Shown here one piece after another: positions 37,568 to 50,791 of a stretch of 64,000 nucleotides of DNA; within the stretch, counting starts at the first letter, position 1; every line of letters starts with the position of its first letter. Both the position numbers and the translations under genes were made by a program. The notes beneath the pieces were generated by a model. The model was not told where the DNA came from. It saw nothing but the letters and a program-made list of their open reading frames with translations, and ran no database searches. Source of the stretch: Apostichopus japonicus (taxonomy: Eukaryota; Echinodermata; Holothuroidea; Aspidochirotida; Stichopodidae); contig NC_092580.1 of the NCBI RefSeq assembly GCF_037975245.1, positions 27,495,501-27,559,500 of the forward strand, written 5' to 3'.

Positions 37568-38972
37568 TGTATATGTACTGTGAATATGATACGGTTATGA
37601 AACTTATTGAAATGCGACCAGCTGTCACCTCAAATAGTTTTAACCAGTAAATAGTTTGCTTTGAGACAAGTTTTTTGGTTTGTACTTTGGAGAGCTTGCT
37701 TATCACCAGAGTGTATTGTATCTGACGTGAGTACAAGCAGGTATGTTCACGTATAACAGTCAATAACTTTCGATGAATGAAGATCAACCTATAAATCAGA
37801 TAAAACCTTATCTTCTTTGTTAATTGTCTCGTAATGTCACTCAGGTATGCCGTGTGTTTCTCACCTGGTAATGTATATATCTGTTCAGTTAACGATCGTA
37901 TATATTATGTCGTGCGGTGCTGTGTTTCAATCGAAAGAACACGTCCATCATCTGATGCGATTAACGGAACCCAGTGCAAACATTTCGAGATCCAAAGTGG
38001 GATTAACCATTCCGAGAATAATCCCTAAAATTAATTCTCGAGGATTTGATTTGATTCTACCTAGCCAAATTTTAATTTCAACACGTTACGGCTTAAACGT
38101 CTTGGATAAAACTTGTTGCATCTATATAAGTCTTGGCGATTTAAGTTTATTGACACGATTAGATAACAGGCTGTAGAATCACTCTCTAGATACCATAAAG
38201 GCTAAATGTGCCCGAAGTGTTTCCACTAGTTGCAAGTACGTAGAAATACACTGAGGAGTCAATTACAGAGGTGCAAGGTGAGCCACAGGGGCGCGAGAAG
38301 AGGAACCAGGTCGCCCCTTCCAAAAATTACATTTCATGTTATTTTACTGCTAAACTAAATGTTTCGATACATTGGCAACTGTTTTCACACAGACACCGAC
38401 ACACGCAAACTTGTTTTCTCTTATATTAGCTATACCAACGATCACATTTCCCTTTATTCTAACCCTTTGTCTGGACAACCGATGACTATTGTTCTCTATT
38501 GTTTGTTCGATAACTGGTGACAGGAATTTCTTTTGTTCCACGTCACCAGTTGTGAGTCCTAGACACACACACACCCATATACACAGGTACCCCCCCCCCC
38601 CAAAAAAAAAACAACAACTTATAGGTGCATATTGAGTTGACAAAATTCGCAGAATCGCCAAGGGGAGGGGATTAGTGGGTTAATGGAAAAGACGAATATG
38701 CATGGAGGTATTGGGTAATGGAAGAGATAATGGAACTTCAAACCAGTGGCTTATTTTAGTTTGCTTATATATCAAGCCATTCCTAAACACACTTTGCAAA
38801 GTGTTCGGACGACGAAATATGAGATATGGACTATTAATTACCGGTACTCGTTCGTTAAACTTCATTCGTTAAAGAAAAACTAATTATCTAGGAGGATCAT
38901 ATTAGTTTGGATCAATTGCACTCTTTCATTGTATAATGACATTTTGTATAGGTTTGCCAAAATGGCCGACCA

Positions 38973-38977
<5 letters not shown>

Positions 38978-39058
<81 letters not shown>
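38978..39058. repeat. (TA)n microsatellite, about 80 bp
   Basis: Uninterrupted TA dinucleotides. Open frames across it are repeat artefacts. Confidence 0.98.
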
Positions 39059-39059
<1 letters not shown>

Positions 39060-39917
39060 CCTTCGGTGAACAGAGGAGAGTTGATTTTATATATATTATA
39101 CGCAGAAGAAGGAAAATGGCGTCGAGAGCGACACCGGGCATCTTATTGACATCTTCTGTTCGCAAACTAGTATATCATAAAGATGAGAATACGTTATACT
39201 TGATCCCGTATTTCCCCGGGCACCCCTAATTGACCCCGGGCCCAGGCTGTAGCACCTAGATTACCCTCTGGTCGTGCTAGTGTGTGTTGAGGGATACGAA
39301 GGACAACATAATTTATGATGTATTTTCTATATTTTTTTTATCTTCAAAAGCAAACAGCGACTCCATATTACATAAATTACGGAACATGAATCTGTTGAAA
39401 CAGCTGAAGCCCTCCTGGGATATACTGTAAGAGAAACGACTGTACGACAGACTATAACATTAACCAGATGGATACAGGTATAGTCATTACTAGCGCATAA
39501 CCTATTTAACTCCATAGGATATACAGAAGTCGTCCTTCACCTTTGGTATAACATCACCATTTATTTCATGACACTTAATTTACGACATTTTTGATATTCT
39601 GATAATAAATCTTACTCATCCATAGTTTCCTCTCTGTGTATCAAAGTACGGCTATTTATACAATGTTTTGGACATAACTTGTTGAAGTCAAGCAGATATG
39701 TTAAACTGCGAGAAACATAAAGCTGATTATACCATGCTCGCCTCGTTATAGTTTGAAAAACGACGTAACAAGACGTTTGCGTCAAGTGCTCGGGAAGGGA
39801 GCGGGAGGGGGGAGGGGGTTGGAAGATTACTTTTTAGTATGTTGTTACGAAGTTACTTATTACTGTTATTATTACATAACTTTGGTAAGCGTTTACTGTC
39901 AATATGTTCATTTACAC

Positions 39918-39985
39918 AATATATAGTGGTTAGGGTGTCCGCATATAAAGCGGGAGGCCCGGGTTCGAATCCCGGTGGAGGCTGA
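39918..39985 (+). tRNA. tRNA-like sequence: pseudogene or tRNA-derived SINE head
   Basis: An A-box-like TAGTGGTTAGGG (39924-39935), an anticodon arm CCGC-ATATAAA-GCGG and a perfect B box GGTTCGAATCC (39962-39972) within a T arm CCGGGTTCGAATCCCGG are present in correct order and spacing. The loop would place ATA as anticodon. The 3' acceptor strand TGGAGGC has no complementary 5' partner; the 5' side reads ttacacaatata. A working tRNA is therefore unlikely. A (CA)n/(TA)n array starts about 55 bp downstream, as in a SINE with a simple-repeat tail. Confidence 0.55.
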
Positions 39986-40038
39986 AAATTTTTCGCTGTT
40001 CTGGATTTTCTAACTCATATTTAACTATAATTTCAATA

Positions 40039-40039
<1 letters not shown>

Positions 40040-40120
<81 letters not shown>

Positions 40121-40127
40121 GAATATA

Positions 40128-40165
<38 letters not shown>

Positions 40166-40183
40166 TATAGATTTATATATAGA
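40040..40183. repeat. (CA)n/(TA)n microsatellite
   Basis: A short CA run followed by interrupted TA dinucleotides. It may be the tail of the tRNA-like element just upstream. Confidence 0.95.
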
Positions 40184-41707
40184 AGAAATGTGTGTTAAGC
40201 ATGAACCGGAATCTGTCAATAATGTTTGTGACATTAATATTCAAACAATTTCATTTTCTTAATTTGGGAAAAGTCTTATTCATCGAAATAAATCCCCTGA
40301 TGTACTCCTTTTATTCCGTTTTGAAGTGTTTTTATGCGATCAATATATCTATATATATATATTATTTATGACGTGAAACTATACACTTTAATTGAAACTC
40401 AAATTGAATCCTTCAACTAAATAAGAAAATGACAAACATTCAAGAAGATTATCAATCAATCAAATACAAAGCATCAATCAATTCATTTTCTGTAATTAAC
40501 CAATTGAAAATTGAAAGCAAGTTTTTGGCTTTAATGAAATTATGAAAAAAAAGATCATGTTTCTTTTTCTTAATTGTTGAGACTGTTTTCTGGGAATTCT
40601 ATTTTAAATGAGAAATAAAATTTTCACAGGATTCATTGTCATTTTTCACACTTAAAAATTCGCCCGCCAATCTTATGGCGCCAAACATTCTTAAAGGGGT
40701 ACATAAACACTCATGTTGATTGAAACACATAGCATGATGTTGAATTTTTTCATAATTGGCTTAAGAGATAAAAGTGTCACGATTAATTTAGGTATAATTG
40801 CTTCCCACTGAGCCCATTGGAATTAGGCCAAAGAAGGAAAAGGGAAAACAATTGTTTGTTATTGGTTTCTATATTTTTGGGTGGGCGAAGGGGGTGGGGA
40901 GGGGATGAGGTTGGGGCTTTGGTTAAGTGAGGGAACAACGTAAGTATAGTGATCAACCGTCAAGTATAGATGCTAGTCATGGTTTCCTTTGGTACTCAGT
41001 AAGTTATTGTACTGCTACAACTTTGTCAATATCAAAGTTTACCAATAACCTGAAAATCTCTCAAAATAAGGGATATTAAAAATATAAAAATATAAAAGAC
41101 ATGCAGACTTCGGTCGCTCCACTTCGAAAACAACAACAACAACAACAACATAAACAACAATAGGAAACAAACAATAAAACAAACATGCCGTTGGCAGAAT
41201 CTTTTTTCTTCTGTAAAAGATGGTAGGAAGCGGAGAAGCTTAACTAGATACAAATAGCAAAATTTTCACGACAGCAATGACATCAGTCTTTCATGTAATT
41301 TTTTTTGGAGGTCCGTGTTCCTTTTCTCATACCCCTGGGCCTCATCTTTCACCTTTCCAAAGTTTTTTCAACACAGCATTAACATTGTTTACATAAACAA
41401 GTTACAAAAATAAAATATTATAAAACTTCTTAGAGTATGCTTTATACTGTTTGGTTACTCTAAAAGCTTGTATTCCACTATAGGTCCAGTGGAAACAGAA
41501 ACCAGATGAGGTAATTGTGTATTATAATACCCATCGTAACATGACTATACACGAAAGAATATCTGAGGTGTGCATTTTTATTTTTGATGTGTAAAAGAGG
41601 TATGTAATTTCATTGTTATTTTCTTTCATTAAGTTATGAAGTTTCTTTAATTTGCAACACGCTTAGAGCTTACTTTTAGAACAAGTGCTATATAAATGTA
41701 CTTTAAT

Positions 41708-42034
<327 letters not shown>

Positions 42035-42672
42035 AATAATAATGATAACAGCAATAATAATGTTAACATCGTGGTGCAGTTTGTATTCAGTTCCTATACA
42101 TGCCATCTTGGAGACACTTTTCATTTTGAAGTTTATACGTTCTGCAGTGTGCAAGTTTCACCAAGATGTTGACCTACTTAGATTAAAATTAATCCTTTAC
42201 AGATCAAAATACCCTTTCATCACTGAACTGTTCTATCAACACTATCAGAGTAGCTGTAATTAACGATTAAAATATTGTCTTCTAACAACTCGGAAAACAA
42301 CTTTCGAGCTGTCAGAATAGAAACAAACACATAAATTGATATTCCTTAATACGTGCAAGAGACAAGTTTCTAAAAGGAAAATGCTCCTATACTAGTTATG
42401 TACGCATAAACAAAGTTCTTTACTCAATTATTAATAAAGGTTAATGGACCAGTCTAGCTTATTTGCTATTATCTTTCGTAGGATGATAAATGACCACCTA
42501 CTGGAAGATAAAGGGAAGGATAGCAACCACCTACTGTTCTATTGGTATATACAATACTTAGTATGTGCAATGAAGTGGAGAATGTTTAATATAATACTAT
42601 TAAATTAATATATACATCATCATTGAAATTCAAAGAAATCGAGATTATTAAGGCTTTATGAGTCTCGCTGTT

Positions 42673-43890
42673 AAAGTAAAGTAAAGTAAAAGTAAAGTAA
42701 AATTTATTGATATTCATCATAAAATGACAATATAATAAAATGGACTACAGCATCTTAAAAATAGGATAAAAAAGGTTATCTATGTATCATACAATTCAAA
42801 GTTTTAATACTTCTAGGTAAAAATGATCGCCTAAACCGTTCTGTTCGCATACGTGGGATCGTGTAAAATCTACGTGGTTTCATATAAAAATCAAAAAGAG
42901 GGTGTTCGGAATCCTCGACTATAGAAGAAGCACACTGACATATTATACGATCAATAAAATCTTCTGTGATGGTGGAATACAACTTGACGGATTTATTCAA
43001 GTAGTCTAATTGTCCTTTAGAACAGGATGATAACCAAACTGGGCCACAGTACACAAGGAAAGACAGCACCATTGTCTGAAAAAGCCAAAGCTGCTTATCA
43101 ACATCTAAGCCAAAGCCGGCGAGCCTACGAATACAATATAATCTCTGTTTAGCTTTTGCTGCCAAATTATTCACGTGGGTATTCCAAGTAAGCGAGCTGT
43201 TGAAGGTTAATCCAAGATATTTAAAATCTGACACAACCTCAATCACATTATTGTCAATGTACAATGGGGCATGACTTTGCACTGCACGAAAATCAACAAT
43301 CATTTCCTTGGTTTTCTTACCATTAATAAGCACATAATTATCCTTGCACCAATTCACAGTATACTCTATGGCTGCAATATAATTTGTTTTTAGACATTGT
43401 GGGTTTTTATCGGTGCACATCCCAATTATGGCAGTATCGTCTGCATACTTCAAGATATAAACATTGTCATAACAAGAGACTAATGAATCAGTATAAATTT
43501 CAAAAAGTAATGGGGACAAGCAACAACCCTGTGGAACACCAGTGTTAATTACGAAAGTATCACTGTTGACACTGTTACAGTGAACAAACTGTGTACGATT
43601 AAACAGGAAATTATAAAGTAGAATAATTACATTGTCACTGACATACGCCTTCATAATGTCCAGTAATTTAGAACAGCAAATGGTATTAAATGCAGAACTG
43701 AAGTCCATAAAACAAATCCTTGCATAATTACTAGGAGTGTCCACATGTTGACGTAGAATAGTGTTCAGAAGCAGGCAGGCATCCCCCGTCGATCTGCCAC
43801 TGCGGTATTCGAATTGGTATTTGTCCAGTGATGGAATACAGTTCAATATTTCGCTACGAAGAAGTTTCTTCCGGACAACGTTTCTTTGAG
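42673..43890 (-). mobile_element. 5'-truncated non-LTR retrotransposon (LINE), Jockey-superfamily type
   Basis: The element comprises the reverse-transcriptase frame at 42776-43846, about 75 bp of 3'UTR, and a 3' end made of short TTTAC/TTACT repeats at 42673-42702, as in CR1/L2/Rex1-like elements. The right boundary is approximate: protein similarity fades near 43880, where the sequence becomes AT-rich. No endonuclease domain remains. No TSD could be fixed because both flanks are A-rich. Confidence 0.8.
42776..43846 (-). CDS. Reverse transcriptase, partial (LINE ORF2 C-terminal part)
   Basis: This is an uninterrupted frame of about 356 codons, continuing open a few codons upstream (VVRKKLLRSEI), that encodes the palm and thumb of a non-LTR reverse transcriptase. 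Landmarks in order are QFEYRSGRSTGDA, FMDFSSAFNTI with the first catalytic Asp, NTGVPQGCCLSPLLFEIYTD, KYADDTAIIG with the catalytic YADD, LINGKKTKEMIVDFR and FKYLGLTFNSSLTW. The C-terminus has the HPLF...RRFY segment common in L2/Rex1-type proteins. The apparent start is TTG, not ATG, and the N-terminal endonuclease is missing, so this is a 5' truncation and not an independent gene. All catalytic residues visible here are intact, suggesting fairly recent insertion. The clade is uncertain between CR1, L2 and Rex1. Confidence 0.9.
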   Translation of the reverse strand: MNCIPSLDKYQFEYRSGRSTGDACLLLNTILRQHVDTPSNYARICFMDFSSAFNTICCSKLLDIMKAYVSDNVIILLYNFLFNRTQFVHCNSVNSDTFVINTGVPQGCCLSPLLFEIYTDSLVSCYDNVYILKYADDTAIIGMCTDKNPQCLKTNYIAAIEYTVNWCKDNYVLINGKKTKEMIVDFRAVQSHAPLYIDNNVIEVVSDFKYLGLTFNSSLTWNTHVNNLAAKAKQRLYCIRRLAGFGLDVDKQLWLFQTMVLSFLVYCGPVWLSSCSKGQLDYLNKSVKLYSTITEDFIDRIICQCASSIVEDSEHPLFDFYMKPRRFYTIPRMRTERFRRSFLPRSIKTLNCMIHR

Positions 43891-44817
43891 AATTTGTAAG
43901 TACAGATCCACTTAAAATAAAATAAAAATATTAATGGAAAAAATCTTCGGTAAATAATCCAAATTGTTTAATTTTGATATAAGCCATTACGCGTGTATAG
44001 CTTTTACACACGCTGGGATGCCAAACGCGCTACACACCCACCATCCGTGTGTAGGTGTTTGGTACGTTATGACGTCAAAAGATATCTAAACACTGCGTTT
44101 TCTTAATGTTAAATCATATAGACTACTTAATTCACAGAACCGCGAAAGGTCAGTTACTAGTTTATGCTAATTGATCAATTATTGGCTAAATTTACGGTTA
44201 TTGTGGTATTTTTGTTTAATGTTTACTATTATCGGACGTTAATTAAAACAAAAATGATAGGGGATAAAAATAAATATAAAAAAACAGAAAGGGAAAATGC
44301 TGTAATTAAATCAAAACAAATTCAAAATATATCTTCACTTTTGAAAAAAAAGAAAGAATTTTGCTTTCTTCACTGATATGTTCTGACGTAAGGTTTTCTT
44401 TAATTACATCTCTTTGATTAATGCCATTAGTCTACTGTGTGAGGCCCACGCAAACATGTTTCTATTTTGGGGTAAACCCAAAGAAGGTATTATTGGTTCT
44501 TTTTGTATGGCTAATACTCTCTATATTTTTTTTCTTCTCTTTTTCCGAGAACCATTAAAGAGAGATCAATTAAGAGATTCATGGAAATTAATATTATTTT
44601 TCAAATCGAAATTGGTCAGAAATTGGTCACCGTAGAGACGGTCAACGTTAGAATTGGTGTAGATGTCACATCATGACGTCGTCACACAGTGAGTTATGAA
44701 GACATTTAACCGAAATGACCTTGGGAGTTTTATATCTGCTCTACATTATATTTTTAACCGCACAGTTGGACATAGGTCTTGTCTTGAAAATTCAATATTT
44801 TTTTTTGACTATAATAA
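43891..44817. other. Short non-coding stretch
   Basis: AT-rich sequence. A palindromic patch with CGTGTGTA/TACACACG words lies at 43990-44070. No exon is recognised. Confidence 0.6.
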
Positions 44818-45029
44818 CCCAGTTGGTTCCTTTTATTTTCTATACTGTAGTGTCATGTCCCACTTCAGAGCACTCGTATTGTCGGAATGACAATATGAGC
44901 AGTATGAAAATCATGTTTCTATCAGATCAAGGTTAGGAACTGTTTGTACTGACAATACCAGTGCTTTAAAGCATGATATTGGAGCACAGTTTAGAGCGGT
45001 ATTAGCATTAGGAAATTGTCCCAACTGGC
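44818..45029 (-). mobile_element. MITE, copy 2 of the family at 4446-4647, with TAA duplication
   Basis: The reverse complement of this 212-bp unit aligns along its length with 4446-4647. Ends read CCCAGTTGG on the left and CCAACTGGC on the right. It is flanked by TAA on both sides (44815-44817 and 45030-45032), compatible with the 3-bp TWA duplication of PIF/Harbinger elements. A 3-bp match can occur by chance, so the superfamily is tentative. Confidence 0.8.
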
Positions 45030-46054
45030 TAATGATTTCATAATCTGTATTTGTTAAACGAAATAATGGCCATTGCATTTTCCGGTAACATAGATATTTC
45101 TGTACTGAGAATTAAACGGTTAAGAAACAAGGCTCTTACCTTCGACCTTCGAGAAATAAAATGATTTCAAACGTTCATGTTAAGTTCAGGGGAACCGAAT
45201 CAGATTAGGGGGACCTAGACACATAAAAAACGAAGAGAAAATGGGACTTTATATATACAGGTTTAGCTCGCGGAAGGATACCACTCGAAAACTACGTACG
45301 TTGATATCGTGTTACTATAGATAACTCTATCACATCAGACATGTGTATTGACTCCACTTCAGGTTCGAGAGATTCCCGCGAGAAATTTATCGTACAGGTA
45401 TAATATTTTACAATTTGGATGTTGTGATTTTTTTTACCATTGTGTTGTGAATTCGTTTCTAGTGTCGATCAAAATGGATATCACTCTGCAAACCAAATAT
45501 ATATATATGCACCAATTATGTAGGTCATTTTCGAACTCAATCGTGGCTTAACAATATGTACTGTCGATAAATAATAAATAAATAAAAGTAAAAGTTAAAA
45601 CAAAATCTTTAAAGATTGTAAAAATATCGCTTGTGGTACATAGCCTTTCTGGTAAAGGGAGGTGGGGTGGGGATGGGGGGGGGGGGGGGTGAGGGTTAGA
45701 CGCGAAAGGGGGCATAATTCTGCTCGAGTTGCAGCACGGGGAATTGAGCAGAAAGGGACAAGGGATACAGACAAAATATTTTTAAGTTGGAAGCACGGAT
45801 GGAAACAAGGAATCAAAAAGAAAAGGGGGGCGGGGGGGCGGGGAAGGAATAACATCGACTCTAGTCGGTGGGCTGCTGGTACCACCCTCCTCAAGGGAAA
45901 ACTATCTATACCAGAGGGGACCCCCGGGGACATGTGCTGTTCATCAAAAATTATGTTTTACGGATTGGCATATCACCTCTATAGCCACCAGGGTACAACA
46001 TTATGTGGTATATAAACACGTCAGGTGACAAGGTTTAAATTGCGTATATTTCAT

Positions 46055-46055
46055 G

Positions 46056-46095
<40 letters not shown>

Positions 46096-46248
46096 GGCCT
46101 ATATATATTAAGGCTTATATATATATATATATATAGGCCTATATATATACCTATATACCTGTATACCTATATATATATATATATATAGGCCTATATATAT
46201 GCCTATATATAGGCCTATAAATAGGCCTATATAGGCATATATATATAT
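46055..46248. repeat. (TA)n array interspersed with AGGCCTA units
   Basis: TATATA runs alternate at irregular spacing with the palindrome TAGGCCTA (six or more occurrences) and TACCTATA, giving a composite, highly self-complementary array. Confidence 0.9.
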
Positions 46249-49200
46249 TTGTGGCTATGGTGCAAAAAACACAAAACACACCAAGGCCTATAACTAACCT
46301 AACTAAATTAAGGGTGTGTACATGCTATTTGTTGTTGTTGTTTAAATATATTGTTTTAATTGATTGGTTCTATTATTTGTCTATAGCTATGTATAAAATG
46401 AGTCTTACAAACGATTCGCTTGCACTTTTGAACTATATTGTAGCTAACTTTACCTGAAATCACATTACATTTAAGCAATTTTTTAATGGGTAAACAGGAA
46501 AGGTTCAACGAACTCATATTGACGTGTATGACGAGGAAGTCAGAAAAGGGCCCAAAGGCGGGAAAAAAAAGTTAGACCTTTTATAGATAATTGTCTCAAA
46601 TTAAGTCGGAATTGCATTAAGGGCCGATGCTATTAGTATTGTATGTATTCATAAAGCCTATCAGTGTTGCAGTATAAGAGGCCTCTGAACTCTCGGGTTT
46701 ACGAAAAATCTGTATCTTTACATTAACGCAAGCTTCGATCAGCTTATTGTATAAGTATTAACAATATTTTGACGAGTAAAAATTATGTACCTTATTGTTG
46801 TGAATAAAATCGAAAATTATCAAGTATATTTTGTATATAGTTGCCACAGGGAGGAATATATTATGAACGCTTGTCAGTCAACACACAGGTTTGTATAGCC
46901 TACTATCATGTATAGTTTCGACTAATGGACATGATATAAACTTCGAGTTTTAGTTTTCTGAAAATGAAGGAGATATATTCCAGTCACAGAACTTGACATT
47001 GGGCGCAAAATTGTGGATAAATCATCATTTGGTAAAACAATAATAGGATGGGCATACTTTATATCGAAACTTTGGTTCTAAAAATGAATGGCAAGTATAT
47101 GTTCCATTATCCTTACTTAATAAGCTGAATAGTGGCTCCGTTTTTTATGGTTGTTGCAGTGATTAAAAAAATTAACTAAAGGAATCAAAGTGTAAGTAAA
47201 AATCAAGCCCCCCTTTCGCCCCCTCCCCCTCACAATCGATGTTTCAACCTGTCTATAAAAAGTTAATGTATTCTTCTCAGAAATTTTTAGCGTTCTCTCT
47301 ATTTTATCGGCCGGTGTTATTTTTAGAATATTCCAGTCGCTAATCAATAATGCTGAATTGAATGATATTCGTTGTTATGAACTCTGAGGCATCGGGAAAC
47401 TATTTTATTCAGTGTTTTGGTTATCCTATATATAGGTTACAAAAATTCTACAGTATACATGTCTACAAATGAAGCCTTTCTTCATTAGTACACCGACATT
47501 GAGAACATACCAGTTCCTGATATCAGACGGTGGCATCAATCTCTTTTAAGCATGTTGTATTGTTCGTTCAATTATTATAGAAACCCATTGCGTTCCGTAC
47601 TTTAACATAATACAAAACAAGAGCAGGGACGTAGTAGAAGCTCAGCTAAGCTTCTCTTTGGGAAATTCGTTTTGATTGGCAATATTTCTGAGCAGATTAT
47701 CCATTTGTTTGTTCTAAAAATATAAGACATATAGGCGGGATAACAGTATCATCCCCCCCACCACCCAATCTCCCTTTTGCCTTGCATTATGCTCCTTCTT
47801 AGCAGGCATAGCTTGTTACAATGTTAGAAAGTTGTATTCCTTCAAAGTGGAAACACTGTCAGAAACAGAATGTTAAAAGAGCAGGAATCGGAATCGGCTC
47901 CATCAATAGATCGTTGTACTTATTACTAGGGATAAACTATGCCCCATTGGAAAAACAAAGAACCAACAGTATATGCACTTCGTAGTTCTCATTCATGCAA
48001 TATTAGAACGAAACCGTAAGGAAGTATTCCTATGCTAAATGTGCTAAAATGCGGTGGATATCACGTTTGAATTGTGCTGATCCAAAATTGCTCAAGAAAA
48101 TTACACCCATGAAATAATGGAACGAGCTGCAACTTGCTTACGTTTGACGTATACCAGAGAGTACCGTAACGTTAAAAGAGTAGAAATCGGAAATTGGCTC
48201 CAACAATATAGGTCATTCTCAACACGCAGTATTCCACACAACCAAATGTGAAAAAGTTCAAATTCCAAATCTGCCAAGTAGACTTTTTTTACAGAGAATG
48301 ACACCATACTAGATAAGAAGCCTGCATAACAAGTTAATACGTATTGACTTGATGAAGTCTCCTACTGGTGGAATTATTTTCCAAAATGACGGAAAACTTA
48401 AAAGTGGAAGACATTTTACTACTCACATCAAAACAGATACTGGTCATGAGTAATAAAAAAGTTGGAAAACAAAATTCATGATCCTTGCAAACGACCTTTG
48501 CCCTACATTTCATTATAACTGAAAACTCTACAGAAGGCCCTGTTTTGGGCCCTTCAGATGACGACACAAGTATTTTCACTGAGCCACTATGGCTCACCAC
48601 CATTCAAACGTTACATCTACAACATTTCAGCAGATTTGTACAAATGCTCTAGGAGGAGTAGCATTTATTACGTTTTCAGAAAATGACCCACGTGACTTCA
48701 AATGATTTATCAGATTTGTAGAATGTGATCGCAAGTATGAATACTTAACTCACACAAACCACTGACGAAATATCAGCCAAATCGAATGAAAAATGACGAA
48801 ATGGCAGTCAATCATATACGGTTGCAATAAGTTAGTGAATTTCGTTAAAATCGCACGACCGCTCTAGACCAGCTGTAGTGTCAGCCGAGCTAACAATCTT
48901 CTACTCCCTATCATGGCGGGTTTCACCATAGTACAACCGATTTCCGTTATGACGCGCTTCCCTATATGTGAACCATGTAGAAGTTCTACCATCTGGCGCA
49001 AACATCATCTCTAAACCGTTTAATAACTACGACCACGACCGATGTTTAAATATGCAAAGTGGGTTACAGACCACGTGTTCTCTACAGTCGGTCCGTGGGC
49101 CAACTCCGGCCCGTAAAGGATTTCAACTCTGCAGGCATGAGAAGAAGAAAAATCGGTCCACCGCAATCTTGTTCTAATCAGGGTATGCGGGCCCTAACAG

Positions 49201-49656
49201 CATATAGCCTTGAGGACCCTATATAGGCCTACCATGTGCATTGCTTTATATAGGTAAAATGAGATTAAGTTGATTCTGTCTGGCCCGGCGTTGCTTCAAT
49301 GAATGTTTCTCTCTGACACTCAAAAGATATTCATTGAGAATCCTTGCTTTCTTGTGACCTATATGTGTGCATCTGTTATGACTGAAATTATCTTGCTGGT
49401 CACAGTCTTGGGCCTCAACACCGTGCCATCTTCCGTGATTACATTACATTTGAAAATGAAAGAGCATAACGTTCTATATGCGTATTGTCCATCTATGATG
49501 TTCCTAGGTTAGCATTTCATCCTAATCAATAAATCGCTTAGATTTACAGTGAGCCGAAAAATCATAGTTTCCCAATAAAAACCAAGGAAATCTAGGAAGG
49601 CGTTCATGGGATCAATCAATCAAAAACTCACGTAGGAAAACAAAATCGGTCGTGAA

Positions 49657-49794
<138 letters not shown>

Positions 49795-50791
49795 ATACAG
49801 ATTTGCTACCGTACCGGTTTTGCATTGATATAAAGACGAGAGACATAACGCGTTGCAAAACACAATAAACTGCTTTAAATAAATGACGTAGTTTATTTCA
49901 CCGGAACCGTTGATCAAGTACTCAAAAAATAGTCGACCGAAAAAGAAAAGAAAAAAGGAAAGAAAAAGAAAAGACACATTAGAATAAGGTTCAGCGACGG
50001 GGACTCAGAGGATGATGAACTATTACCGTTATCTTCATCACACTTCGTTTTCTGAGATATACGATCACCACGGTAGATTGATTTTACAACCACCATCAAC
50101 TTTAAAACACGACAAATAATTCGTCAATTTCATAAGGTGTGTTTTACTCATCTTTCTTATATACGGCTGTAACAGAACCTTCGAGGCATGTCAAACATAC
50201 TCTCTATTCAGTGGCGGAGAAACAGGGGGGGTTGGGGGGGTTTTAACCCCCCCACTTTTTGAAGAGGGGGGTTGGCCCACACAATCAACCCCCCCTAGTT
50301 TTTGCCAGTAATGTTCTGTTATAGCCTATGTTATGTGCTCCAAATGGCATAATAAATCAAATTATTAAATTTGAAATTGTTAAAGTCATTTCAACCTTTT
50401 ACCTGGTAGGCTACATCAACAATTAACGACCGAAAACCGAGTTAGAATTGACCGACACATTATTTCTAGCCCCTTTCCCCCACCTTGCGCATTGGACCTT
50501 GTAGCTCATAGCGCTAACTTCACCCCACAACAGAAATACACAAAATAACGTTTTGTTGCTGTTGAATAGCTTTGGAACTGTATACACTTGCCAACTTCAA
50601 CGAGGTGAAGGAAGGAAAAGAAAAAGAAGAAAGAGAGAAAAGGACCAAAGGATGGAGTAGAAAATACGGCAAGAAAACGGGAAGAGGAAGAGGAACAGTG
50701 ACAAAATTATTCGAATTTGTAAACAAACAGCAGATATCACATCATATCAGTAAGCATGAAAATGGCGTTCCACGATAAACAGCCTCCAAAC

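Noticed and set aside
39918-39985. Functional tRNA gene
   Set aside because: The 5' acceptor strand does not pair with the 3' strand TGGAGGC.
45595-46015. 117-codon plus frame and 112-codon minus frame
   Set aside because: Partly G-rich low complexity (Gly/Arg, Pro), overlapping on opposite strands, no recognised domain.
49085-49115. hAT terminus (GTGGGCCAACTCCGGCCCG)
   Set aside because: The word resembles hAT subtermini but no partner end or target duplication was found nearby; mentioned only as a possible fragment.
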